Both the position numbers and the translations under genes were made by a program. Below, piece by piece: positions 35,687 through 45,910 of a stretch of DNA of 64,000 bases (its first letter is position 1; every line of letters begins with the position of its first letter). Under the pieces are notes generated by a model. That model saw nothing but the letters and a program-made list of their open reading frames with translations. It was not told where the DNA came from and did no database searches. The stretch is from positions 26,237,652 through 26,301,651 of the forward strand of contig NC_080702.1 of NCBI RefSeq assembly GCF_030445035.2, written 5' to 3'. This DNA is from Dasypus novemcinctus. Its lineage: Eukaryota > Chordata > Mammalia > Cingulata > Dasypodidae.

Positions 35687-36201
35687 TGTATTAGTCAGTC
35701 ATAGTGGTGCTGGTGCAAAATACCAGAAATTGGTTGGTTTTTTAAAAGGGTATTTATTTGGGGTAGGAGCCTACAGATGCCAGGCCATAAAGCATACGTT
35801 ATGTCCTTCACTGAAGTCTAGTTTCACGTGTTGGAGCAGGATGGCTGCCAATGGCTGTGAGGGTTCAGGCTTCCTGGGTTTCTCCCTTCCAGGGTCTTGT
35901 TTCTCTCTGGGTTCAGTGTTCCTTGCTTCCCAGGGCTCCAGCTTCAAAATCAAACTCCAAGATAAAAACTCCAACATTAAAAGCCCTCAGCTCTGTCCTT
36001 TGTCCTGCCCTTAATCTGTGAGCCCCCACCCACCAAAGGGTGGGGACTCAACACCCTACTGGCACAAGAGGTTTACATGATTACTTAATTAAGCAAACCT
36101 CTGAATCCAATATAATCTAACATGCCCAGAGGAAAAGATCAGTTTACAAACATAATCCAATATTTCTTTTTGGAATTCATCAATAATATCAAACTGCTAC
36201 A
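35687..36201 (-). mobile_element. Xenarthran MaLR-type LTR nested in L1 ORF2
   Basis: From TGTATTAGTCAGTCAT to ATATCAAACTGCTACA. Flanks ctcac (35682-35686) and cttac (36202-36206) are a 5-bp duplication with one change. The L1 frame resumes directly after it. Confidence 0.88.
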
Positions 36202-37607
36202 CTTACCCAAACTGATTTACAGATCCAAGTCAATACCAATCAAAAGCTCAACAGATTACAGAATTAGAAAAGGCAATTAATAAATTTACTCGGAAGGAAA
36301 AGTACACCTGAATAGCCAAAAAGCATTCTAAAAAAGAAGAGCAATATGAGAGCAATTTCACTGCCTGACCTTGAAGAAGCTTCTTACAAAGCTATAGTCA
36401 TCAAAACAGCATAGTACTGGCATAAAGAGAGACACATCAATCAAGTGGGAGAGAATTCAAAATCCAGAAATAAACCCTCACCCATATAGTCAACTGTTCT
36501 TGACAAACCTACCAAGTTAATGTTAATGGGACAAACAGACTCTTCAACAAATGGTGCTGGGAGAACTGGATATCTATAACCAAAAGAATGAAAGAGGACC
36601 CCTATCTTACTCCCTGTACAAGAATCAACTCAAAAGGGATCAGAGACCTAAATATAAAAGCCAGGACTATAGAACTACTAGAAGAAAATGTAGGGAAACA
36701 TCTTCAAGACCTTGTAATAGGTGGTGGCTTCTTGGACCTTACACCCAAAGCACATGCAACAAAAGAAAAAAATAGATAAATGGGACCTCCTCAAACCACC
36801 CCACAGGACTTTGTCTAAAGGGTAAAAAGGCAGCCAATTCAATGGGAGAAAATATTTGGAAATCACATATCTGGTAAGGGTTTAATATCCAGGATCTATA
36901 AAGACATGTTATAACAATGAAAAGACAAATGACTCAATTTAAAAATGGGCAAAAGACCTGAATAGACATTTGTCCAAAGAAAAACTACAAATGACAAAAA
37001 AAACACATGAAGAAATGCTCAATATCACTAATGATTAGGGAAATGCAAATCACAACTACAATGAGATATCATTTCACACCTATCAGAATGGCCACTATTA
37101 AAAAGACAGAGAACTGTAAGTGTTGGAGAGGATGTGGAGAGATAGGAGCACTTATTCACTGTTGGTGGGAATGCAGAATGGCACAGCCACTGTGGAGTAA
37201 TGTTCGGCAGTTCCTAAAGAAGTTGAATATAGAGTTACCATGTGACCCTGCAATACCAGTACTGAGTATATACCCAGAAGACCTGAGAGTAGTGACATGA
37301 ACAGACATCTGCACACCAATGTTCACAGTGGCATTATTCACATTTGCCAAAAGTTGGAAACCAATCCAGTATTCATTAATAGATGAATGGATAAACTGTA
37401 GGGTATTCACACAATGGAACATTATGCAGCTGTAAGAAGAAATGAAGTTGTAAAGCAGATGACAACATGGATGAACCTGGAGGACATTATGTTGAGTGAA
37501 GCAAGCCAGACACAAAAGAACAAATAGTGTATGATTGCATTACTCTGAACCAAATATATCTGTAACATGTTGTATGATTCAAAAACATATATATATGTAA
37601 AAAAAAT

Positions 37608-37670
37608 CTTATTACCTAGCCACAGTGATAGAAATAGCATGGTAGTGGCATGAAGAGTCATATAGACCAA
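37608..37670 (+). mobile_element. Small L1 ORF2 fragment
   Basis: Translates roughly as LATVIEIAWWWHEESYRPMEP, which resembles the ORF2 block usually written [20 protein letters not shown]. It lies out of order after the 3' end of the preceding L1, so it is a separate piece or rearranged. Confidence 0.5.
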
Positions 37671-39014
37671 TGGAACCTGTTTTGGGGTGTAATATTCTGT
37701 ATATGTCTATTAGGTTCAGTTTATCATATTATTCAAGCTCTCTACTTCTCTATTGACCCTCTGCCCAGATGTTCTATCCAATGATGAGAGTGGTGTATTG
37801 ATACCTTCAACTTTTATTGTGGAGGCATCTAGTTCTCCCTTCAGTTTTGTCAGTGTTTGCCTCACATAATTTGGGGCATCCTGGTTAGGTGCACATCTAT
37901 TTATGATAGTTATTTCTTTCTGATCAATTGCCCCTTTTATTAATATATAATGTCCTTCCTTATCTCTAATAGTTTTGCTTTTAAAGTTTATTTTGTCCTA
38001 TATAAGTATAGCTATTCCGGTTTTGTTTTTGTTTTGTTTTTGTTACTGCATGCATGGAATATCTTTTTCCAGATTTTCAATCTATTTGTATCCTTGGGTC
38101 AAAGGTGAGTCTCTTGTACACAGTATATACATGACTCATATTTTCTTATCCACTCTACCAGTCTGTGTCTTTTGATTGGGAGTGTAATCCATTAACATTC
38201 AATGTTATTACTGTGAAGGCAGTTCTTAGTTCAACCATTTCAACCTTTCAGTTTTATTTGTCATATCTTATTTTCACCACTATTTTTACACTTTTAGTTA
38301 CTTTTACTGAAATAATCTTCATTTCTGAACTCTCTTACAACCTTGCTCTCCTTTTCTTTACAAGCTGTAAAGAAATACCTTTAGTATTTCCTGCACAACC
38401 AGTCTCTTGGTTATAAACTCTCTGTTTCTGTTTATTTGTGAATATTCTAAGATGACCTTCATTTTTGAAAGAGTCTTACGAGATATAACATTCTTATCTG
38501 GTAGTTTTTCTCTTGCAATCTCTTAAATATATCATACCACTGCCTTCTTGACTCTATGGTTTCTGACGAGAAATTCACACTTAATCATCCCTTGTATGTG
38601 ATTCATCACTTCCCCCTTGCTGCTCTCAGGATTCTCTCTTTGTCTTTGGCATTTGACATTCTGATTAGTATGTGATTTATTTAGGTGGGAGTATGTTGTG
38701 CTTCTTGGACATGGATATCTATGTCCTCCAATAAGGTTGGGAAATTATCTACTACTAATTCTTTAAATATTCCTTCTGCCCCCTTTCCCTTCTCTTCTCC
38801 TTCTGGAACACCCATGATACATATGTTTGCATGTCTCTTGCTGTCATTTAGTTCCCTGCAACCCAGTTCAATTTTTCCCATTCTTTGTTCTTTTGTATGT
38901 TTGCTTTCAGAGGCCATGTCTTCAAGCTCACTGATCCTTTTTTGTTTGTTTGTTTGTTTGTTTGTTTTTTTGGCCTACTCAAATCTGCTGTTATATGCCT
39001 CCAGTGTATTTTTT

Positions 39015-39262
39015 TTTAAATTCTATTTAACCCCCCCCCCTTTGCACTTGCTTCTGTCTGCTGTGTCCATTCACTGCACATTCTTCTGTCTCTGCTTGTC
39101 TCCCTTTGTTGTGTCATCTTGCTGCACCAGCTCTCAGTGGGTGTGGGCTGTCAGTTCTCCACAAGTGCAGCCAGCCTGCCTTCACAAGGAGTCCCTAGGA
39201 AGTGAACCCAGGGCCTCCCATATGGTAGATGGGAGCCCAATCAGTTGAGCCACATCTACTTC
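39015..39262 (-). mobile_element. DAS SINE nested in L1 ORF1
   Basis: Perfect 16-bp duplication, cctccagtgtattttt, at 38999-39014 and 39263-39278. The tail includes a run of nine or more C. Confidence 0.9.
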
Positions 39263-39739
39263 CCTCCAGTGTATTTTTAATTTCATTTATTGTGCCTTTC
39301 AATCCCATGGGATCTACTATTTTTCTATGTATGCTTTTAAGTTCTTCTTTGCGCTTACCCAGTGTCTTCCTAATATCCTTAGTCTGTTTAACCATCTTGT
39401 TGGATTTATTAAGATTTATTTGAAAATCTGGGATTAGTTGTCTCAACTCCTTTGTATCATCTGGAGGCTTAGCTTGTTCCTTTGACTGGGCCATGTCTTC
39501 CTGTCTTGGTATGGATTGTAATGTTTTTGTTGGTATCTTGGCATCTGGTTTACTAGATGTATTTATTCTGGGCACAGTTTCTCTCTTTAGTCTAGGGCTT
39601 TCTATTTTGATTGGCTTTGTAATACAGCCACTCTTTGATAGTTGGATCAATTTAATTTGGAACTTTATAGTGGCTCATGTTTAGCTGATCTGAATTTTTC
39701 AGCTTTGTGTGTGTGTCTATTTCTTGCCCTTTCTCCCTT

Positions 39740-41100
39740 TCTGGTTGTAAAGAGAAGCCAAGGCTGCAGGAGGTACTGTAAGCTATGAAAGCTGAAACTG
39801 CCTGTGTTGTCCCAGGAACTGATACATCTTCTCCCAACTTTCTCCACTGCCAGGGATAGGGATGGAGTCGTAGCCTTGTGCAATAACCCAAGCCATGCAG
39901 TCCAAGACCATCTATTGTTGTCCGGAGAGATTGATGAAGCTTTATGCCCCTTCCTCGCCTGCCTGGAGCAGGGATGAAGCCACAGGTGTGGGCAGCAAAC
40001 CAAGCCATCTGGGTCAAAACTGACTACAGTTGCCCAGGTAGAAAACGTAGCACCAGTCCCCTCCTCCCCGGCGATGGACACTCGGGAGTGCCCAATCTAA
40101 TCCACATGGGCCAAAAGTGCCTGCAGTTTCCCCGAGGCTGAGGGAGTACTCTCTCTTATGCTGTTTTAGGGGCAGGGATGAAGCCACAGGTGTAGGAGGA
40201 ATAAAAGCGCCCAAGAGCGCCCTGTGCACAGCCAACAAGGCATAGCTTATCAGTTGCCAACATGCTCTCTCTAGGGCAACCACACAGCTAAACGAAATGG
40301 CCGCGGACCACGAGGTCAGACAGAATGGCAACCAAGCCCTGTCCAGCTACACCACGTCTTCTTCCTCCTCTCCGAGCCCCTCTCCCTTTGTTTGATCCCC
40401 ACCAATCATGCAGTATGGCGCGAAAAAGCTCAGCCTACGTGATCAACCTAACCGTCCCCCATAGCTTACCCCCTCCTTGTTTGGGCATATATTCACCCCC
40501 GCCAATCAGATACCGCCTAGCCCCCTTCCCTATTGCCCTGAACTATAAATTGCTGTTCCTACATAATAAAGTTAGACTTGGTCCAGAACCCTGTCTCTGG
40601 AGTGTGCATAGTCTCCGTATCCGTCCTCACTTCCCCGGGGCCAACTAGTTTGAGCCCACTGGCCTGAGGGACACCTCAGTCTGGTGAAATGGTAGCAGTG
40701 TCAAATTGTGACACACAAGCACCCAGCAATCCAGTCTGTGTGGACCAAAAGTGGCTGTAAGTTGCCCAGGGAGGCTGAGGAGACATCGCCCCTCCTATCC
40801 TATTGGGAGGTAGGGATGGAGCCACAAGTGTCCAGCAGTCCAATCTACAGGAGCTGGAATTGCCTGCAGTTGCCCAGAGAGGCTGAGGAAGCACAGCTGC
40901 CCCCCATCCTATGGAGAGTTTGGGATGGAGCTATGGGCTCCCAACAATCTGGTCTGTGCAGTCTGAAAGTGCCTGCAGTTGCCCAGAGAGGCTGGTGCAG
41001 ATCCCCCCAGCTTCATCCCTGCAGGAGCTGGGGCTGGAGCTTAGGCTATGGCTGCAATTCGATCTGGGTGAAAAGAAGCCGGTTCCCAACATTACTGTGA
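39740..41100 (-). repeat. Tandem ~110-bp units in the L1 5' UTR
   Basis: The core 'cagttgcccagagaggctg' and its variants recur near 39914, 40027, 40125, 40757, 40868 and 40977. Spacing is about 98-113 bp apart from the gap made by the inserted LTR. Each unit also carries a 'gggatgaagccacaggtgt'-like block. This resembles the promoter monomers of rodent L1. Confidence 0.7.
40205..40700 (+). mobile_element. LTR fossil inserted in the L1 5' UTR
   Basis: A compact LTR-like unit with 'aactataaattgctg' (TATA) and 'cataataaagttag' (poly(A) signal) only about 20 bases apart, then a U5-like stretch ending near 'cccggggccaacta'. The short TATA-to-AATAAA spacing is like type D/betaretroviral LTRs. I could not fix exact ends or duplications. 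Confidence 0.6.
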
Positions 41101-41558
41101 TTTTCAATCAGTCCCATGTCCCCTCAATCCAGTGGCAGAGTTAAAATGGAGGCTACCGTTCTCTTTCTTACTTGGACAGGTTCAACTATAGCTGTTTCTA
41201 GGATTATACTTTAGCCAGCTGAATTTACTAATCAGTAGCTGAAGTCAGTACTCAACCATCTCTTCCTCCCCTTTTTTGGGAAATGGAGCTTCCAACTCCA
41301 GTCAGGGAATTGCTCCTGAGGTGGCTTGCGCCACCAGCAGAGGATGGGCACCAGTCTCCAAGGCACAGAGTGCTCTGCTCACAAATTTTTACTGCAGATG
41401 TGCAGTCTCCTCCTTCCATTCTTCCAAGGATGTTGCAGAATGTTTTTCTGGTCTCCTGGGTCCTCAAACAGATGCTTTAAGAGCTCTGGGTCATTACTAT
41501 CTATGCTGTAGCACATACTGACTCCAGGAGCTCCTTACTTTCCTGCCATCTTGCCCCT

Positions 41559-42380
41559 AGCCCATTCCTTAGATTTTCACCCAAAACTCTTCCTCCTGGG
41601 AAGCACCACCTCCCACCAACAAGGAGCAGATCTGACAGCACATCCTCCCACTGCCCAAAGAGAGGATGGTGGTGTCCTGGCCCCTCAAAGGGCAGTCACT
41701 GGGTCCTTTGTGGGCAACACTTCAGTTCCCAATTATAATTATCCAGGATATGGGGAGGGATCAGAAAAGGTCAGGTGACCTGTTTCCTGAGGCCCCTCCC
41801 CTTCCCACGTGTCCAGGGAAAAGGGTTCATGCAGCCCTAGCAGCCTAGTCCTGGGATTTCCTGTTGGCCCACCTCGCCCCTTCCCCAGGATAACTTAGTC
41901 CAGCTGGGGCTGGCACCTTTCCCAAAACAGATCCCAACCAGTCTCCATGGAGCCTCCCAGTGATCCCAGACTTTACTTTCTTCCTCTCTCAGCGGCACCC
42001 ACCTCTTTCCAATATCCCCCAGCCCACAACTCAGGATCATGGTACTGTACTTACGCTATCTTTGAATCAAACATTGAGAAATAAGAACTTCTTTTAAAAA
42101 AACAAGAACAAAAAATGGGCATTTAATTTTTCCCCCTTGATTTCAAAAGTAACATCTTTCAACATAGAATACCTAGGAAAACACCAGACGTACCAAAGGG
42201 GAAAATGAGACTCTCAGCAATTCCACCATCTAGTGGTAACCATTAGCAACACCTTGTGTGCACAGTATTTCCGTTTGAGCCCAAAGATGTGCCCCTTCCT
42301 CAGTCTTTTTCGGTTAACTTTGACCTTTCAATCTCCCATCACCCCTCATCTGTTCTACTGCAAATTCTTAGGATTGTCTT
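41559..42380. other. Intergenic stretch upstream of UBL5
   Basis: Mostly unique-looking sequence with no exon, RNA gene or clear repeat. Several short open frames lack any recognisable similarity. Confidence 0.45.
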
Positions 42381-42600
42381 GGGCTGGTCCAGAGACTTAC
42401 ACACAAATAGTCACTGATGCTTACACAATCCTAGGGTGGGAATTGCTATCCCCTTTCTGTAGATGAGAAAACTGAAATTCTGAGAGGGGAACTGACTTGC
42501 TGGACACCATACAGTTTGCTATTACAGGGTGAGCTTGGGATTTTGACTCCATTCATTCGGATCTAAAGCCTGTGCTTCCTGAGTTTTTCAGATTCTGTGA
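42381..42600 (-). mobile_element. MIR SINE fragment
   Basis: The MIR core read in reverse: 'ctttctgtagatgagaaaac' followed by 'ctgaaattctgagaggggaa' and 'acttgctggacaccatacag'. Confidence 0.65.
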
Positions 42601-43049
42601 CCTATTCCAGCCAACTCAGAGGGATTCTGCAGAGGAACAGTATATCAGAGTTCATGGGCAGGAAGGCCCCTGGCCGCAGTGTCTGTTGTGGGACCTCTTG
42701 GGCCAGCTCCCTCTGGCAGGCCGGCGGGGATAGGGTCACAGAACAGCTGCCCTTTCTACAGGATTGCCTCACATGTATTCCCCCAATTTCACCTCCTAGT
42801 AGGGCAGATCGTAAGTGGTATCTCCTTTTCAGAGTCAATCAATCCCCCTTTAGGCTACCAAACTGGGAGAATCCTGTCTGCTGAGAAAGGTCCACCGGCA
42901 GAAGCTGTTTAGTTGAAGCTGTTTGGTGTGGGGGCCGTGGTGCCCTCTATATCCCACCAGCCCAGGAGCCACTTTGGGGTTCAAAGGCAAGGCTGGGACC
43001 TGGTACCACGTGTTCCCAGCAAGGTGGGAGGGACATTCCCTGAATAAAC

Positions 43050-43900
43050 AGGACCGGGTGATTTTTCACTTGTGCGGTCTCCAATCTTATCGCGGCCGTG
43101 GCAGGTCGGCGACCGGCAGTTTGGGGCTCGGACGTGCGGAGTGTGCTCCAGGCTAACCAGTGCAGTTACGAAGGCCGGGATCAGGCGGCTCCTCCGCTGC
43201 CTGACTGCGCTCTGCATCCCAGGTCTCCTGGCGGGGCGCAGACGCGCTGGCCGGAGGGGAGTGGAGAGAGAAAACACGGACGAGGCCGAGCCCTGAAGGA
43301 AGGCAGGGGGCTAGACGGGATGACCGCAGGTCCCGACCCCTACTCCCCGCGGCCCCGAAGCTGCAGGGCTCAGGAACCCCCGGGATGTCCCCCGGCGCCC
43401 TGTGGCCTCCCCATCGCCAGAGGGGGTCTCCCCACGCCGCAGCCAACGGCTCCAAGGGGCCGCGCGCAGGTCCCTGACCTCGGACTCGCCCTCCAAGCCC
43501 CTTTCTCGGCCCTGCGGGGGTCCGGACCCCCACTCTGACCTCGACTCTGACCCCCAGAGGCCGCGCCGGGAAGCCCGCCCCAGCGCGCCTGCGCGGACCG
43601 CGGAATGCTGGGGCGGCGAGGGGCGCTTCCGGTGGGGTACTTCCGCTTCCGGTTCCCAGCCGCGGCTCGGTTCGCTGCGCTAGAGCGGGGAGGTTGTGGC
43701 GTCGGCAAGTTCGAGGCGATTCAAGGTGAGTGGAGCGGGCGCGGGGCGCCAGGGCCGGGGAGGACTGATAACGGGACTCGGCCGCCGAAGGCCCGCGGCC
43801 CCGCGCGAGGCTAGGCCGGGGGCCGGGGAGCCCGGAGGACGGGCGTTGGAGCGGCAGGGAGGGGTGGAGGCCCGGCTGCTGGAGGTCCGCAGGCCTGGGA
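43050..43900. promoter_or_regulatory. UBL5: CpG-island promoter of UBL5
   Basis: Very CpG-rich and TATA-less, with three ETS-type CTTCCG cores close together (43626-43632 and 43641-43652) and an NRF1-like GCGCGCCTGCGCGG around 43583-43596. All lie just before the presumed non-coding first exon, which ends at 43725. This is the layout of a housekeeping-gene promoter. The exact start site is inferred. Confidence 0.75.
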
Positions 43901-44102
43901 CGTGGGACTTGGGGCCCGGGAGGACTCGGGGCCCGGGAGGCCGGGGAGTGAACGCAAGACTCGGTGACTGGGGCTCTTGGGGCCTCGGGATCTGGGAGAT
44001 ACGGAGGCTGGAGGGGTGTGGGGGCGGTGCTGGATCCTGGGAAACCCCAGAAATCCTGATTCCACTGCCTCCCACGCCACGCCCCGTGTAGCTCCAGCCA
44101 GG

Positions 44103-45120
44103 ATGATCGAGGTGGTTTGCAACGACCGTCTGGGGAAGAAAGTCCGTGTGAAATGCAAGTATCCGCTGGCGGCCGAGAGGCGTTGGCCCCTGGGGAGCGT
44201 GGCACTCTGTGTTGTGGGGTGGTTTTATTTACCCCCCCGGGGGCGGGTCAGGTCTTGGCAGCCCAGGAATGCCCTCTTCTACCACCTCCTTCCGTTTTCC
44301 TTAACTCCTCTGCGCCCAGCACTGATGACACCATCGGGGACCTGAAGAAGCTGATCGCAGCCCAAACTGGCACCCGTTGGAACAAGATTGTCCTGAAGAA
44401 GTGGTGAGTGCAGTGTCGTTGCTGGGGTTGGACAATACCAGGCCAGAAGATTTTGATCGGGGCCGGCTGCGGGCAGTCCTTCCACTTAGGCAGGGCTTCC
44501 TCAGCCTGGCTGCAGGCTGAAGGGGCCTCGCCAGACTTCTCTCTGAAAGGTGTCTCTGTCTCATAGGTACACGATTTTTAAGGACCACGTGTGTCTGGGG
44601 GATTGTATCCTTTGTGTGACTTCCTGAAGGAGGGTCTGCATACCCAGCCCTGTTTCTCTTTAGTCTAAAGGGGGGGTCATACATAGGAGGTGTTTAACCT
44701 AATATGTGGCACATGGTAAGCATTTAGAAAATGGGAGCTGTGTCATTGTTTTGTAGGGGAAAGGTAGGCTGGTGACCTATTTTAACCCAGGTTCTACAAC
44801 ACCCAAGGTTCAAAATATTTCTTACTGAGTACAGCTGGCATCCTCATTGCACCTGAGTGTTGAGCAGGAAGTCAGGGTGGAATGAGACTCGGGCAAAAGG
44901 AGCACAAACTCTTGAATTGCTTATATTTGGGATTTTCTTCCAATCAAAATGACCCAGTCCAAAGTAACTTCTTTAGCCTGGGCTGAGCCCCACGGGCTAT
45001 CCTGACCTAGCTCTCGAGTGGGTGGGGCAGAGGACAGAATCCACAGTGATGATTCCTTAACACCTTTTCACTTCAGATGAAATCCACGATGGGATGAACC
45101 TGGAACTTTATTACCAGTAG
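44103..45120 (+). CDS. UBL5: UBL5, ubiquitin-like protein 5 (Hub1 orthologue)
   Basis: Spliced from 44103-44158, 44320-44403, 44567-44604 and 45077-45120 (222 nt), giving the usual 73 residues: [20 protein letters not shown] at the start, [20 protein letters not shown] in the middle and MNLELYYQ at the end. It is a single ubiquitin-like beta-grasp fold that ends in a Tyr-Tyr rather than Gly-Gly tail, so it is not conjugated like ubiquitin. In yeast and mammals it binds spliceosomal proteins and affects 5' splice site choice; it also has a reported role in the mitochondrial stress response. All junctions follow GT-AG. The second coding junction is U2-like, while the first and third carry U12-type signals. 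Against the human sequence as I remember it, residue 56 (HVSLGD) is Cys here (HVCLGD, codon TGT). The gene lies 7 kb upstream of PIN1 on the same strand, as in human. Confidence 0.96.
44159..44319 (+). other. UBL5: UBL5 intron with U12-type signals (first coding intron)
   Basis: The donor is GTATCCGC, matching the first six bases of the U12 5' site RTATCCTT. A perfect U12 branch site TTCCTTAAC lies at 44297-44305, with its branch A 15 bases before the end of the AG acceptor. It interrupts an Asn codon. The donor's last two bases differ from consensus. Confidence 0.75.
44605..45076 (+). other. UBL5: UBL5 U12-type intron (third coding intron)
   Basis: The donor GTATCCTTTG matches the U12 5' site consensus throughout, and a perfect TTCCTTAAC branch site is at 45053-45061. 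The branch A is 16 bases from the end of the AG acceptor, inside the 10-20 base range of minor-spliceosome introns. Confidence 0.92.
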
Positions 45121-45199
45121 AGCAGAATTCCTTCCCCCTGCTCTCCTCTCCCCACCCTGCCCCCCACTGGTATGGAGCTTGTTTTTAAAAACTCATATT

Positions 45200-45222
45200 A
45201 ATAAACACTTAGATGCTGCTTC
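45200..45222 (+). terminator. UBL5: UBL5 poly(A) signal
   Basis: AATAAA at 45200-45205, 80 bases after the stop codon, followed by a GT-rich stretch (ttgttgttgtctt) from about 45223. Confidence 0.85.
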
Positions 45223-45449
45223 ATTGTTGTTGTCTTCATGGAGAGCTATCTGATGAGGAGAGGGTTGGTGTCTGGTTATCACTATTCTCGGCACCCAGCT
45301 GCTCGGTAAGAGTTGTCAGTCAGCTGGATCCACAAGGAAAGTGTAAACCAGCAGGCTGAGAGCCCGAGTGGGAGCCCAGAGCCCTAGGGGCCTCTGAGGG
45401 CCAAGTCCTGGGATGATTGTCACTCTCATAGACCAAGGAGCCTCTGGGT

Positions 45450-45655
45450 GGGGATGATTAGGAATGAGAGCTCTGGATTCATACAGACTTTGAGTGGAAT
45501 CCCAGCTCTGCCACCAACAGCTCTGTGACCCTGGGCACGTTATTAACCTCCCTAAGTCTTCATTTCCTTATCCAAAAACCACAACTACTTCAGTGGCATG
45601 TTGTGAAGCATAGAAGAGATAAAGTGTATCTAAACATTCACAGTTCCTGGCTCTT
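45450..45655 (+). mobile_element. MIR SINE
   Basis: Forward MIR wording: 'ggaatcccagctctgccacc', 'ctctgtgaccctgggcacgt', 'taacctccctaagtcttcat'. Confidence 0.8.
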
Positions 45656-45689
45656 TTAAAAACAAAAATGAGATCATAGTGAACCAAAG

Positions 45690-45910
45690 GGAGGCAGTGT
45701 GACGTGGCGTAGGCTCTAAGAGCCCATCCTCTGGAGTTAGACTAACTGGCTTTGAATTTGGGCTGTTAGCAGTGATATTCAGGGAAGTTAGCCTCTCTGA
45801 TCCTCAGTTTCCTTCTCTAAAAAGGGAACTATAGCAGTCACATCACAACCAGAGAATGCAATTAAAACAACGAGATTAAAAAAAAAATTGCAAGACGCCC
45901 GGCACATCGT
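45690..45910 (+). mobile_element. MIR SINE
   Basis: A second forward MIR: 'tctggagttagactaactgg', 'agcctctctgatcctcagtt', 'tccttctctaaaaagggaac'. Confidence 0.75.

Larger units (their letters stand above)
31945..37607 (+). mobile_element. L1 body: ORF1 3' half, ORF2 and 3' end, with two insertions
   Basis: ORF1-like sequence with RNA-binding/C-terminal wording runs to about 32560. ORF2 pieces follow in order: endonuclease (33041-33322, IIIGDFNTPFTSLDRITRQK), linker (33482-33688), reverse transcriptase (34917-35192, [20 protein letters not shown]), an FADDM-type catalytic motif near 35325 ([13 protein letters not shown]), and the C-terminal cysteine region (37007-37300, [20 protein letters not shown]). 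Many stops and frame changes show it is inactive. A 597-bp retroposed segment (34180-34776) and a MaLR LTR (35687-36201) are nested in it. Its ORF1 start is cut by the SINE at 31470. Confidence 0.9.
37671..41558 (-). mobile_element. L1 with 5' UTR, ORF1 and endonuclease start (3' part missing)
   Basis: On the minus strand this begins GGGGCAAGATGGCAGG near 41558, a typical L1 5' start. It has a long GC-rich 5' UTR with tandem units of about 110 bp, then ORF1 (39650-39195, N-terminal coiled-coil type; 38917-38681, ...ELNDSKRHANICIMGVPEGE...VQEAQHTPT) and the ORF2 endonuclease region down to about 37680. The rest of ORF2 and the 3' UTR are absent at this place. A DAS SINE (39015-39262) and an LTR (about 40205-40700) are inserted. 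Retention of the 5' end with loss of the 3' end is the reverse of the usual L1 truncation and implies a later deletion or rearrangement. Confidence 0.85.
43655..45222 (+). other. UBL5: UBL5 transcription unit (5 exons)
   Basis: The non-coding first exon is inferred to end at 43725 (tcaag|gtgagt). Coding exons are 44092-44158, 44320-44403, 44567-44604 and 45077 to the poly(A) site. The poly(A) signal AATAAA is at 45200-45205 and cleavage is expected near 45222. Exon 1 limits and the 44092 acceptor are the least certain points. Confidence 0.8.

Noticed and set aside
37007-37300. The L1 ORF2 C-terminal frame as a host zinc-finger-like gene
   Set aside because: The [15 protein letters not shown] block is the standard L1 ORF2 cysteine region and sits in order with other L1 parts.
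41559-43600. Search for FBXL12 exons upstream of UBL5
   Set aside because: In human FBXL12 lies upstream on the opposite strand, but no F-box or leucine-rich repeat coding sequence was recognised on either strand here.
43153-44205. A 350-codon minus-strand open frame across the UBL5 promoter
   Set aside because: It lies in a CpG island where stop codons are rare and overlaps UBL5 exons on the other strand. The protein wording matches no family.
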